Below are positions 1-12,234 of a DNA stretch of 64,000 nucleotides, piece by piece. The DNA comes from Verpa conica (taxonomy: Eukaryota > Ascomycota > Pezizomycetes > Pezizales > Morchellaceae). The stretch lies in NCBI GenBank assembly GCA_033030425.1, contig JAUFSD010000021.1:806001-870000 (forward strand). Reading direction: 5' to 3'. The position numbers and the translations under genes are program-made. The notes beneath the pieces are model-generated. The model was not told where the DNA came from. It saw nothing but the letters and a program-made list of their open reading frames with translations, and made no database searches. How positions within the stretch are numbered: the stretch's first letter is position 1; each line of letters starts with the position of its first letter.

Positions 1-553
1 CTTTCTTCATCTTCTGGTGCACCGTGGCTCTTCTTGAACGGGTTGAAGTGGGGTCCAGCAGAAGTACATCCATTGGTGTTATCGCCAAACTCATGGATGT
101 GCATTCCTCGCTGCGCGTTTGCATCGTTCCCGGTGATCTCATAGGTGATGATTGTAGGAGAGGATTCGTTCTCCTGAGTGAAGATTACGGTTCCACTCAC
201 GTTAGAGTCTCCGCGGACAACAGCAACTAATATTTTCGATATGTGTTAGCTGTAGGGTTTTTTGAGAGGGGGTACTATATGTAGTTATGTGGGTATAATT
301 TTCGAGATGGGATTGCAAGCCCAAGCACCGGCCACCAAGTATTCTACCGAGTATTAAATCTAGAGAAGACAAGAAATCACAAATCTCATCCCCTTGTCGT
401 TCATTGATCTCAGTTATACAGCTCCCCCATCACCATCACCATCACCACCATCAACATCGCCATCACCATCGCCATCACCATCGCCATCACCATCATCACC
501 GTAACCTACTAATAATTAAACAAGTGAACTGACTACATACCAGCTTTGACCAT
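1..553 (-). CDS. sod1: Cu/Zn superoxide dismutase, 5' part (runs off the left edge)
   Basis: Cytosolic Cu/Zn superoxide dismutase converts superoxide to oxygen and hydrogen peroxide. Exon 1 is 553..541 (ATG, reading MVKA). It is followed by a 314-bp intron (540..227) with a GTATGT donor, a GCTAAC branch point and a TTAG acceptor. Exon 2 runs from 226 to the window edge, leaving about 79 residues. Visible signatures are HIHEFGD, with two copper-ligand histidines, and SAGPHFNP, with the bridging histidine, followed by the start of the zinc loop (HGAPEDEE). The start is secure because MVKAVAVVRGD is the usual fungal SOD1 N terminus. The rest of the protein (zinc ligands, active-site Arg) lies outside the window. 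The intron carries a CATCAC/CATCGC microsatellite. Orientation and family are clear. Confidence 0.95.
421..502. repeat. CATCAC/CATCGC microsatellite inside the SOD1 intron
   Basis: Hexamer repeat, read on the plus strand as CATCAC, CATCGC and CACCAT variants, filling about 75 bp of the first intron of the SOD1 gene. It sits well away from the donor, branch point and acceptor. Confidence 0.85.
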
Positions 554-2026
554 TTTTTAATGTGTTATATACGTGTGTAGGTAAGTGAGTAGAGTAGGCT
601 GAGGAAATCCGAGCGGGTTGTTCTTTCGTTGAAACGGTGCAAAGTAGTGGAAATTATAGGATGGGTGGGTGGGTGAGAAAGAGGGGTAACTTTATCAGTC
701 GTGGGTCTAGATGACGGAATGTTTGCTTATGTAGATCATTTTTAGAAACAACAGTCATTTCTCTTACACATCGGAGGACCAAGCCCAAGGGAATCCCATG
801 TCGACTTTGCATTATTTACTGGTCCTCATAGTAACTTTTCCCTAACCATGAAACTCAGGATGGTCTGATTTTCAGATCAACATCACGGAGATCCAGAGCC
901 TTCTCCATCCGCTTTCTTGACTCACTTAGCCCGGAGTCGGCCGAGAAGGAATACTTACAAATTAATGACCTCCGGAACCTTCCCACCCGGAGTATACGTT
1001 GCACAAATGGTAGGGTGTTGATGAAACTCTAGAAAATTTGATTATCGATTGTTGGAAGTCAACAAGCGTCAACAGTACTTCTCAGCTCCACTCCACATCA
1101 TAGTACGGATAGCAGGCCAATTGGGGTGAATATCACTACCAAATATACTTCTACTATCAGAAGTATAAATAAGGGGTCTGGTACGGATCTATTGGCAGAC
1201 GGAATGACCTCCCAAACAAAATCCACACAAATATATCGGAAAACCCATTTTCTGGTATGCCGAATATATTAATACCGAGATGAACCGCGGAAATTATGTG
1301 CTGCTTACTGATATGTAAATAGCCACCCCGAGATTGAAGCAACCTGTTATTTCCGATTCTTAAGCTCTATGTCGGGGGGTGGGCCTGAAGGCAATTTATA
1401 ATCATATGGTATCACTCGTCACAACTATGTAGCTACAAAATTCCGAGTAAAAGCTGCTTCTAGGGGAGAGTACTAGTATGAAATAAAGAATCATAGCGCC
1501 CAGCTTTAGTTAGAAACCTCAAACTCCAACCCCTCTAGATCTATCTGTCCTTACTAAAATTCCGCTGTGTAGTACCGTGTACATGTTCTGGCCCGTTGGG
1601 GGGACGCTGCATATTAGGAGGACATCTTCTTAGTGGGCTTAATTTAAATTGGTTTTAATTAACATATCTCTTTAATAGGTTGACTATTGGGGTGATATAC
1701 CCTATATAGATAGGCTAGAAAGAATAAATTATATCATGGTGTTATCTTGTACATAATAAAGTTTAAAGTTCAATATTTGGAAATAGCTCTACTTATCTCT
1801 AGCCCTGGTAATATAAATATATGTGATAGTTGAGCCCACCTTCATTGGACTCTACGGGAGTAGTAGTGGGTGAACTCATCAAAGATCATACGATAGCAAT
1901 CTTGCGCTCGGCCCGAATATAATAAGATCTCTCTGCGGATATTACATTGGGCTATAAGGGTGCATGTATTGATCAGTCTGAAGATTAAGATTTAGAGAAG
2001 TATATCTAAACATAAGCTTCTTTGTA

Positions 2027-2118
2027 CAGTACACTCGCCCTATAAGAGTTCGGGCTATAAGGATAATCGCCTTATAAGGATACGAGGAAAAGCACAAAAG
2101 TAAACTTTCTGTGGACTG
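2027..2118. mobile_element. Possible short MITE remnant (CAGTACAC...GTGGACTG)
   Basis: A 92-bp segment bounded by TA dinucleotides. Its left end reads CAGTACACTCGCCCTATAAG and its right end, inverted, begins CAGTCCACAGAAAG. Only the first several bases of the two ends match well. The left end closely resembles the terminus of the better-defined element at 19789, suggesting the same family. Weak but family-supported. Confidence 0.35.
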
Positions 2119-2242
2119 TACCTAGAAGTTCCCGAGGCAGCTTATTTACGAACCCAAGAATGGATTTTGGGGTTAAGGAGGTATTTTCGAGTCAGCTCTT
2201 AGGGTTGGTGTTAGCCTTATGGTGCGGCCACAAAGTAGCAAA

Positions 2243-2631
2243 AACTACATGTACATAGGGTACCATAAAGTGATGCAACGCCTAGCTTAGCAATGCCCCA
2301 AAACCCACCTTAAACACAACAAAACACCCAAGATTAGAATATTTTGTTTATATAGCTAATTTAGTAGCTCCATAGTATAAATCATCTCAAGTTATCTCAT
2401 CAAAGATATGACTACTTAGCGAAAAGTAGTGTGGGGGGGGGGGCGTTTTTTGGCCTGGGGTCTCTAACCTAGTATATAAGTTGCAAGTGAATGGTATTGT
2501 TTGACCCGTATTAATAATATAGATGCTCTAATTGACCTATGAAAAACTCACCCTGTCTATACTATCTGCTGTGGTTGCGAAATTGACGCCGTTGCACTAA
2601 TTTGTGGTACCCTATATATGTACATGTATAT
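2243..2631. mobile_element. Inverted-repeat element of about 390 bp
   Basis: The left arm (2243..2282) and right arm (2584..2631) are imperfect inverted repeats sharing ACATGTA, TAGGGTACC and a GTTGC/GCAAC core. The interior is AT-rich and has no coding potential. The size and the paired arms fit a degraded MITE; no clean target duplication is visible. Confidence 0.5.
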
Positions 2632-2802
2632 AGGTTCTAGTTGTTTTATAAGTGAAGGAGCCTTTGCACTAATTCCAATGATAGATAGAGAAGCCGTTTA
2701 AATTCTGATACTAAATTACAGATCTTGAAGACATTCTAAGAGCTTTGGATATATGTACTCTATATGTAATATACTAGTTATTCAACGTTAAATCCAGATA
2801 TG

Positions 2803-3088
2803 TATGTTCTGGCCCGTTGGGAGGACGTCCTCTATATGGGCCAGCCTACGTCCCCTGTATGGGTAAGAACATATAAAAATCCCTGGCTACAAAAAACCAC
2901 TCAGAACAAAGCCTCCAGCTACAAGTTTAATAAAGCATAGCATAAAATCCAAAAAAATCTCAAATATAATTCAAGATTCATATTTTCTAGCTATTCTTTT
3001 GAGTATACCTATATTAATTGAGCTATACTTTGTTGGCTTGCCCATGGGTATCCTTCCAACGGGTAGGGCACCTACCAGAACATGTACA
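2803..3088. mobile_element. Inverted-repeat element with ATGTTCTGG ends
   Basis: The left end reads ATGTTCTGGCCCGTTGGGAG. The right end, on the other strand, reads ATGTTCTGG, then an 11-bp insert, then CCCGTTGGAAGG. A third, isolated copy of the end (ATGTTCTGGCCCGTTGGG) lies at about 1583. No coding frame lies inside. Likely a small non-autonomous element plus a solo end. Confidence 0.5.
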
Positions 3089-3830
3089 CTAACGCAAGTG
3101 ACGTGGGCCACATCTACATGCATGTCTTCGGAGTCTGGGGATTGTTTGTGAGTACGGTAAAGCTGGTAAACTATATCTATTCTCTTTGATAAAATACCGG
3201 TAGAAAGAAATATTAGTAGCGTATAACGTGAATAGGTGTATTTAGTTAAGCAGAGTTAATACTTGGGCTAGCTCCGTACGATAAAGGTATCGGATTCAAG
3301 TACAGAGATACCATAAGGGAGTCACGTGAAATAGCTAGTGGAGGCAGGGAGTATTAAAGAAGGGGCATAGCTGTTTCGATACATGTATTTAATAGGTATT
3401 TTATATTATATATAATACAGCACGTGCCGTAAATCACTAAAACACACCAAAAATCGCTATTTTCACATAGCTATACTTAGTGTGATTCTTATTAAAAGCC
3501 TCTGTTATGTTTAATATGAATACATGTAGATTATAGTATAGAATTTTAATAACATAGAGCTAAAGGACCTACATAGTGGGGGGTGGGAGTGATGAGGATC
3601 TAAAGTTAGAGAATTTGGCATTTCTGCCTAATTTCAGGTATTGCTCCTAAAAACCTTTGTCGCCTCATGAAATAACTTATGTTTTTCAAATAAAAATAGA
3701 AGTAAAATAGGATACCTTTGATTGTTATTAATTTAACTTAGATAAGAATTGCGTTGAGGATAACTGGGCGAAAATAGAAATTTTTGATGTGTTTTTGTGA
3801 CCCACGGTACTGCCGTGCTGTATGTGTACT

Positions 3831-3928
3831 CGGGTGTAAGTGTAAATATGACGAATCTGATTAGATAAATAAGGAGTGTTTACCACAACACCATCTTATC
3901 AGATTCGTAATATTCACCCTTACACCCG
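3831..3928. repeat. Hairpin element with two 35-bp arms
   Basis: Arms 3831..3865 and 3894..3928 are inverted copies with about five mismatches (CGGGTGTAAG at the left outer end, CTTACACCCG at the right), separated by 28 bp. TA lies just outside both ends, as TACT on the left and TAGC on the right. It could fold into one long hairpin and is probably a miniature foldback element. Confidence 0.65.
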
Positions 3929-4293
3929 TAGCATTCATGAAAACATAGACGCTTGGGATAGTGGAGTGAGAAGTCTGCCCTATGGAGCATTTAAGGGGGC
4001 GGACGTCACGTCATATGTTAATCGGATAATGACCCATGGGCCACGGCGGGGTAGACTTGGGCATGTACAAAACTTTACCGGGTGTTCCTGACCTATTTTG
4101 GACTAGTTCATACAGCCTTTAGATGAGGCTCCGCACGATGAAGGGATAAAGAGAACAAATAGACCCAGTTTGGGTAAATAACCGTATCGATACGGGCGTA
4201 GAAGAAATAGCTGCAGAGGACTTTGCTTGTATCGATGCTTGGTATTCCTGGCCTTGTGCTACTCTAGATCTCGTTATTGTTGGTTGTCTACTA

Positions 4294-4768
4294 CAGCCGT
4301 GTCCAACAAATTCCCGGAGCCCCCCCCCATGGCAACGGCAATTCCGCAGACCTCAACACAACCACAAATACTAGTATTAATATGGGAATACATATAGGTA
4401 CTAAAGAGACTATGGGGGATATAAGTATGTAAAGAAATCCGAGAAAAATACCACTTTGGGAGTCTTTTGACCCCTGTGGTGTGACCCTCAATAAGTCTTG
4501 TATAATATATATGTATTTAATCTGGTGACAATTGGCGCATTTTTTGGCCCTTATTGCCTGTATGAGTATTGAGATAGAGCTCTTAATAGATTGGGGGACT
4601 AACCCTCTACATATGAGCCAAGTGACCCAGAGGCCTCATTGTAGAGTTAAATCACCTCATTTAGCTTATCCTAAACACTTCTCTTTGTAGAAACTTTACG
4701 GTTGTTGATGTATCGCAGAAATGTCCCCGTTGCTATGGGGGGCTCCGGGAATTTGTTGGACACGGCTG
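4294..4768. mobile_element. 475-bp TA-flanked MITE of the Tc1/mariner-pogo type
   Basis: Terminal inverted repeats of roughly 40 bp start CAGCCGTGTCCAACAAATTC at both ends and continue through CCCGGAGCC and a short C/G run. TA lies directly outside on each side (4292-4293 and 4769-4770), the usual Tc1/mariner target duplication. CAG termini plus TA resemble pogo/Fot1-like elements. The inside has no transposase, so the element is non-autonomous. Confidence 0.75.
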
Positions 4769-5508
4769 TACATACATGTAGTAGTAGCCTGCGACTATGA
4801 TACATGTGTCTATGTACACGCATGTATGCACAGATACATACCTCGCCGATTGAGTACTGTGCTGGGGACGATAACTACATGTATATGTAAAGGGAGGAAG
4901 GAGGAGAGACGGCTGAAGATGAATACATGTATGCATAATAGAGAGGTGCCCGAAATAAGTACAGGTAGGGAAGAGAGTGGGCAAGAATTGAATGGGACTT
5001 CCATTATCGCTCCTGGAGCACCTTCTCGCCAGCAAGCGATAATTCCCCCTCCCCCCTTTCCTTCACACATATCGATACGGCCTCTTCTTCCTCATAGTCG
5101 TTAATGTAGACCACTCCATTAAGATATATAGTGGAATCTGCCTGACCTGAAATACATCGCGGAGAGAGAAGGACAGTTAGTCTGATAGGGCCGTGGTGCC
5201 CCTACTCACTCTGCTCTGCCATCCCGGAATCAGTAACAGCAAGGCAGTCCCAAAATAAAGCATCATCCATCCATCCATCAACCCATCCGCCCGTCCACCC
5301 CATCCCTACATCGACCCACCAGCCAACAGTGCCCTCCCTTCTCTCCTCCCTTCCTCCATTCCTCTCATACCGTAGAGCATAGCATAGCCGTTGAGTTGTG
5401 GCCATTTCATCCCCCCCCATCCAGCAGCCCAGCCAATCACAGCCTGCTACACCCCCGACTCTGACTTGGTCCACATACCGCGCTTTAGCGCATCTGGCTC
5501 TAGAGTAC

Positions 5509-5640
5509 GGTAAGCCTCTTCCCTTCCTGTCCTTTGCCCCCCCGCATTCAACCCACCACCCACTACAGATAACCCCCCAAAGAACTCACCGCCTGTACAT
5601 CACAGTCCGCATATATACTTACCTTTGATTTCTTCTACAG
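5509..5640 (+). other. Possible 5'-UTR intron of the RhoGEF gene
   Basis: A GTAAGCC donor at 5509 and a pyrimidine-rich TTCTTCTACAG acceptor ending at 5640 bracket a C/T-rich segment just upstream of the RhoGEF start codon. Such leader introns are common in fungal regulatory genes. Inferred from splice consensus only. Confidence 0.4.
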
Positions 5641-5729
5641 GACAGGTACAAACTTCTACAGCAAGCATCGTCAAGCCTGGCGTCTGTGATCGATTTGGTA
5701 CTATCCTTCTAGGTTAGCAGCACCTGGGA

Positions 5730-8700
5730 ATGGCGGATTATCCCAGTGGTGGTGCACACTCCGGTAACTCCAGAGCTTACAGCACCGCATCGCGAGATAA
5801 CTATTTACGTTCACGAACCCCGAGCTTTGACAACGGCGACGACGCGACATATTTTGACGGCGGCACTGGGGTGAGCGCTCGGCTGAGCATTCGGGGCCCT
5901 GAAGAACTGTACTACGAAAAAGAAAACCCTTCTCCTGAACTACCAAATAGACGGGGCTCTATGGGTCCTACTGCAGCACCGAATTCTTCTGTAAACCGTT
6001 CTCAGAGCCAGGGAGCCGGCTACTTTGCAGTCACTCCTGGTGGTAACGGTTACTCGCAGCCGTATTCACCAGCATTTCCACAAGACACATCTTATCAGAG
6101 TCCATCAATGTCGAATAGCGCCCCATATCCTACTACTCCAGGCTATAACGGAAACCAACAGCCTCAGTCGTATAATCCTGCTGCCTACCAGCCCCAACGC
6201 GCATCTGCGGGCTACCCTAATACCGAGTATCTCCCGCAAAGACACGCAACTACTAGCGGTTATCCTACTACGAATTCGGGCCAATTTTCACCAACTACAA
6301 GTACGTACAACCCGAGCACTTTTAGTAGTGCGCCTTATCCAACCTCATATCGACCCGGAGGTATCCCTCAGGTTGGTGCAATACCACCTCACCTAGCGCA
6401 GCCACCATTTGTTGGGTATTCTCAGTATGCTACTAGACCTCAATATCCAACGACCTCACAATCGTTGTACGGCTCTGGTCAACCTTACTCTCCAGGCTTG
6501 CCACCACCTCCTCCGCAGTCAGCGCCGCCTCACAATACATATCAACCACCTCCACCACCTCCACCCCCACACCCACCCACTTCACCAGGCTATCCCCCTA
6601 CTTCTTATGGATCTTTTAGTTCTACTGCATACCAGCCACAGAACAAGCAATATCTAACAAGACCGGAAACACATTACAATTCTGGTTCTGACAGTGATAT
6701 GTCGCCCAGCGAAGGAGGCCACCCACTACCAAACCCTCCGGACCGGTTTACACCTTTACAGAATACAAACAATTTTAATAATTATCCCGGGTCGAACCCT
6801 TTGCCTTCACCACCACCTCCAACACCTCCCTCCCATGTGTCATTCCACCGCCAGCCATCGCAACAAGGTTTCAACTCCCTTCCGCCTGTACCAGACGCCG
6901 ACGAGAGGTACCTACAATCAAGGCCCCTGCCACATGCCCCAAATAATGGACTGCATAGAGACCCGAGCCTACAACAACAGGAGGACGAGGCTGCAGAAGA
7001 ACTATATGATGAGGTGGAGGGAGAGCTGATGTTGATGCTCAATCATAAACAATCTATTGCTGGCCGCCGCCCATCTCAGCAAATTGACACCGGAAGTGAA
7101 GACTCTAGACCAGCACCACTATTTTCTGCGAGTACTGGCCGGGGCTCCTATCCACAGAACGGCACAAATAATGGGCACTTGGGTGTTGATACAGGGATGT
7201 ACGGCTATTACTCAAATGAGAGTGATGCAGAGGCGGCTGCAGGGCTGGAAATGATGAGACTCGATGAGATGCAAGAAAACAAGGACGCAGTTGAACGATT
7301 ACAACGAGGCAAGGAGCAACAGGTGTCTGCAACAAATCATGAAGAGGTAGAGAGTGATGATTATGGAGATGGAGGAGATTACTATGGGGGCGAAGGGTTT
7401 GGCGGCTTGCTTGGGTTTTATGGGTCTACTACGTATGCAGAAGACGATAGTATCCCTGTTCTTGCCAGCAATAGCAGCTCAGTACCGAACCGGCATTCTC
7501 TCAAGAATGATATTGGGAGAATGGATAGTAACGCTAGCGCAATTTCGAGATCAAGCATTCCTCCTTATGATCAATTTGCAATTCCAGACGATATTGCCGT
7601 GCACCCTTTCCCGGAATTCCAAAATGCAAGGGTAGATACTGCTGGTACTGGTGGACTTTCAAAACCATCTGCTCATGTAAGGAAAATGTCGTTTGATGAA
7701 GGGGAAGAGGATATCAATAGATCTGCTTCTCAAAGCCCTTCAAAAAACCACTCAGATTCAGATGGCTCATTTATTCCTGAGCTATTTTATCATCCGCCAC
7801 CAAGCATAAGCAGCGCACAGAATAGTCCAATGAATACCAGACCATTGCCAAGTCCTCCTGACTACGACAATCTTTCGGAGTTAGGGTCACCTGGGATTTA
7901 TGGAGGACTGCCATATCCTGACCCAGGATCACCCGTCCACCAGCGGCATCACTCACTTACCACACAGCCAAGGCCACCTCTATCAACGCGGCAATATGCT
8001 ACGCCTATCTCAGCAGAGGGTATTGTGTCAAATGTCCAGCCTCTTGGAGCGGGGCCGCATTTCCCACGGTCAACAAGTCTATCCAGCCATACCAGCACTC
8101 CTCCAACGATAGTCCCAAACAGATCCAAAACAGACGGGAAGTCGCATCCAACACGACAGCTTGTTAACAACAGGAATTCAACTCATTCTTCTGGTGTAGG
8201 ATCACTTGGGGATGGAGAAGGCCTGACTATAAATGATCTTCCTCCAATACCAATGACGAAGAAGTTTGACCCTAAGAAGTTAAGTAGCCGGGACTTCAAG
8301 AAATGTGATAGGCCTTGGGCACTCAGTTCGATCAAAACCTGGTTGACGGAGATGACTGAAGGAGAACAAGATCTGAAGGAAGGTGCTGTGGCAGACGGGA
8401 TCGTGGCATTGTTTACACACTATGTACCGACCATGAATGTGGCCGATGCAGAAACATTAGCGATCAAGGTTGTCAGTGGGATGTTGAAGGAGAGAGCCTT
8501 GGTAAAGGAGGAAGAGTGGGTCAAGTTTGGAGATGGAGAGGTCTCAGGTGTCATTTATCAGGTCACCGGTAACGGGTGTTACGCCCCAAAGCTGCATGAG
8601 CTCGAATCCCCTGGCCGTTGCTACGCTCATCATTGTGCAAGGACTCTCAGGAAGATTACTTTATCTCAGAATCCTGATGAGGTGATGAAGAAGAGCGAAG

Positions 8701-11408
8701 ATTGGGCAACCTTCTGGAAGATTAGGAAGGAGCAATTGGCAGAAGTAAGCAAGAAGGAAGTTGAGCGACAGAATAATTTGCATGAAGTTGTCCAGACCGA
8801 AGACGAGTATATGGAACACTTGCGAATTTTGAAATCACTCTATAGGGACACAATTGCGAATAGTAGCCCACCGATAATTAAGCCCACTCGATTGGATGCA
8901 TTCGTTAAGGATGTATTTGGCGCAGCGGATGCGGTCCGTAGGGTTTCAGAGGAGCACTTGCTACCGCAATTGAAATTCAGACAGCGAGAACAAGGACCAT
9001 GGGTTGTTGGTTTCAGCGATATCTTTAGGGAGTGGATCCGTAAAGCGAAGACAGCCTACCTAGCGTATGCAGCAGCGTTCCCGAAAGCAGATATGTTGGT
9101 TCGAAGGGAAGCCGAAAGAAATCTATTCTTTAGACAGTTTCTTGACCAATGTCGTCAAGACCCTCGTTCTCGAAGGTTGGATTGGGTCACGTTCTTGAAG
9201 GCCCCAATCACAAGATTACAACGATATTCACTTCTTCTCTCTACGGTCTTGAAGCACACAGTTGTTGAAAGTGAAGAAAAGGATAACTTACAGCGGGCGA
9301 TTGAAGAGATTAGAGCAGTCACTTTAGAGTGTGACTCGAAGGTAGACGAAATGAGTAAAAGTGTAGCGTTGCAGGAGCTGGGTGCAAAGCTGATAATGCG
9401 CCAGTGGGATGTTGACTTGATGCTTGAAGAAAAGGGCCGTGAACTCGTCTTTAAAGGAGACCTACAGCGGAATGGGAATAACCGTTTCACTTGGCTTGAG
9501 ACACATGCGATCCTATTCGACCATTACCTCGTATTAGCCAAAACCACAATGCAGCGTGATGTCAACGGGGGGGCAAAACATGAAAGATACGATGTCTCTA
9601 GAATGGTGAGGGTTTTTTGAAGCTTTGAATTTGAATCTGGTAGTACGGTACTGATTCTAGAATAATAGCCAATACCTATGGACCTATTGGTTCTCGAAAG
9701 CACCAATGACGATCCAGTAATGAGGAGTACTGCTAATAGGTTAGGAATCGGAGGTCCAACAGCTGCTAAAGATAAAGCTGTTGCACAGCCTCCAAATGCG
9801 CGACACAATACTATGAATAGTATGCCAGGACCGGGAGACTTAAAGCACTCTAGTACAAGTCTTTCAACGACAAGTGTAGCAACTGCTCCCGGGAGGCTGG
9901 TAACTACAATTCCTGACCAGAATGCAAAGGATGATAGAATTATGTTTCCATTCCGCATTAAGCATCTTGGAAACCCCTCTCGTGCCCTCAAAGCAGATGA
10001 CAATACTTATACGCTCTACGCCCCAACTGCTTCAAATCGCCAAGAGTGGTGTGAGAAAATCATTCAGGCGAAAGAACGACATGCATCATCTCTGCACGCA
10101 CAGAATGCAGAGCCTTTTAGACTTAAGGTCATGGCAGATACAGCATTTGGGTATGAAACGACAGCAGCCTCAGGGCCAAAGCCAATTGTTGTTAGGGGAA
10201 CTCCGCTAGACCGTGCGATTGAAGAGGTCGAAAGAATGTTTGAGACTGGGCCGAGACCGCCCGTTATGTGCAGGGCGAGTGTAAACTGTGCAACTGCTTT
10301 CACAGTACAGTTTGGAAGAGAAATGGTAGCTATTGGGACAGACTATGGTGTTTTTACAGCTGATGCAAAGAATCCTAGAGGATGGCAGAGGGTTTGTTGT
10401 GGATTCAAGTGCTTGTATTCAAGGGTAAATATTTGCTAACTTTTTGGATAGGCGATTAATATCTCTCGTGTCACTCAAATCGCAGTATTAGAGGAGTTTA
10501 GTTTATTCTTGGTATTGGCTGATAAGTCGCTTATAGCTTATCATCTAGACACTGTGGTCCCAGCACCCGGTGCAACAGCAGAAGCAGCGACAAAGCAGCG
10601 ACCACCACAGAAATTATCAGGTGGAAGAGATGTAGGGTTCTTTGCGACAGGGAGGATGAAGGAGCGCAGTTTGGTCTTCTACAAACGTCGTGATGGGTTG
10701 AATTCGACATTTAAGGTTTTGGAGCCGGTGTTTCCCAAGGCGCCTGAGAAGAAGAGCCGGTTCTCGAGAAAGGGGACGACCGAATTTTTTAGAGATTACG
10801 GCGATTTTTATATTCCTACTGATTGTTACGGGATCAATCTTTTCCATTCAAGCTTGGCGATTCAGACGAGCAAAGGTTTATTTAGCTCTGCGCTTTTCTG
10901 TTTTTATACATAACCAGAAACTAATGATAAGTATGAAATAGGTTTCGAAGTCATGACACTAGACAAAAAGCAGCCCTGGTCCGTTCCTGAGCTTAAAGCT
11001 TCCCACGTCAACGACATCGCCTCTCGTCTACAAGGTCAAAAGCCACTCGGGATGTTCCGCCTCTCTGAGATTGAGTTCCTACTTTGCTATGAAGAATGTG
11101 GTGTTTACGTTAATAAACATGGTGACGTTTCCCGCGGTGTGATAATGGAATTTGTCGGGAAAGCCAAGACAGTTGCGATTTACGGGCCATATATTTTGGT
11201 GTTTGATAATGATTTTGTCGAGATCAGGAACGCGGAGAATGGGAGATTGAGACAGGTTATTGCTGGGAGGGATTGTAGATGTATTGATGATGCACAATCA
11301 GGAGGTAGTGCAGGGACAAGAACTATTAAGGTAGCGATGGCACATCCGGAGATTGAGGGTAGGCAGTTGGTGGTTGAATTGCTGCTGAACGAGGGGCAGA
11401 GGGATTGA
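5730..11408 (+). CDS. rom2: Rho1 guanine nucleotide exchange factor, Rom2 type
   Basis: Predicted 1,829-aa exchange factor that loads GTP on Rho1 at the plasma membrane, driving cell-wall integrity signalling and beta-1,3-glucan synthesis (established for the Rom1/Rom2 family). Exons: 5730..9605, 9669..10391, 10452..10875, 10942..11408; the three 60-66-bp introns keep the frame. Residues 1-850 are disordered, rich in P, Q, S and Y, with polyproline runs near 260-290. A DEP domain lies at about 855-950. A DH domain lies at about 1015-1200 (NNLHEVVQTEDEYMEHL, then APITRLQRYSLLL). A PH domain at about 1225-1415 is split by intron 1. A C-terminal CNH/citron domain lies at about 1450-1800 (RVTQIAVLEEFSLFLVLADK). 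Domain order and length match fungal Rom2 proteins. The start ATG opens the long exon and lies just downstream of the leader. Which Rom paralogue it is cannot be decided here. Confidence 0.93.
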
Positions 11409-12234
11409 TTAGTCATGGCAAGCAGTTATGATGTATATAGCGGGGTTGGTTATTTTTCATGTCCTTTTCCTAAGTATCTTTTGGTATGTGATGAAGAATG
11501 ATATTCACGGGTAAGTGGGATGCACAGATGATTTTTATGTTTTCTTTCATCATTACTTGTAGGGTAGTTAGTTGATCTGGGGTTATTTTTTTATTTTTAT
11601 TTTTTTGCTGCATTATTCTCTTCTACATTTTTGTTTCTACCCCCTTTTCCTTGCTCTCTTTTCTACTACGGTAACCTCCGTCTTTTTATTTTCCTGACCT
11701 AGCAATTCCAATATGCCTCCAGTAGTTACGGGGGTTTCTTGTCTACTTCGCTTTCGATGTCATACTGGCTTATAGGTTTTTTTCCCCTCGCTATGGTGTG
11801 AGACGAAATACTGTGATGTGGGGGTTTTGGATAAATTAATGGGAACGAAGATATGCCAGAGGATAAATAACGAAGGACTATGATGACGTGGCTTACAACT
11901 CATCACCGATTATCGCTCGAGTATCATAAGACACATATCACAATATTAACACTCACTCAGTAGGTCTAAGGACACAAAAAGACAAAGCTGAGTGAGAAGC
12001 TGTGTACCGCTTTTCGCCAGCTGTTACCCGGACTCCAGACACGTAATGGGAAGGGTCAAAGCCGTGGATTGGGCCGAGGCTCCACGGGATGGGGACCCTC
12101 ATATTACAAACCTGCGGTAGATAATAAGGTATAAATTACACCCCCCCCCCTTGAGCTCAAAAATCTAGAGAGGCCAGCTTCCCCACATTTTTTAGGATAC
12201 TTCTTACAATTACTATTTTGCCCCCCAGATCAAT
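11409..12234. other. Spacer between RhoGEF and GST-like gene
   Basis: T-rich 3' flank of the RhoGEF gene (long T/TA runs near 11580-11650), then the promoter of the next gene with a 10-C run near 12141. No gene or paired repeat seen. Confidence 0.6.

Larger units (their letters stand above)
554..5729. other. Long AT-rich, gene-free spacer with inverted-repeat element debris
   Basis: No open frame here looks like a protein gene; those present are short and of low-complexity or repeat origin. The first few hundred bases hold the SOD1 promoter and the last 500 bases hold the pyrimidine-rich leader of the RhoGEF gene. Between them are several inverted-repeat elements (listed separately at 2027, 2243, 2803, 3831 and 4294), an 11-G run near 2433 and seven copies of the palindrome TACATGTA. 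It is best read as a graveyard of small non-autonomous transposons. Confidence 0.7.

Noticed and set aside
421..510. CRISPR-like array of short repeats
   Set aside because: Contiguous hexamers without spacers in a eukaryotic intron; a microsatellite.
4721..5104. 127-codon open frame on the plus strand
   Set aside because: It starts inside the right terminal repeat of the 475-bp MITE, has low-complexity composition and overlaps equally long frames on the other strand.
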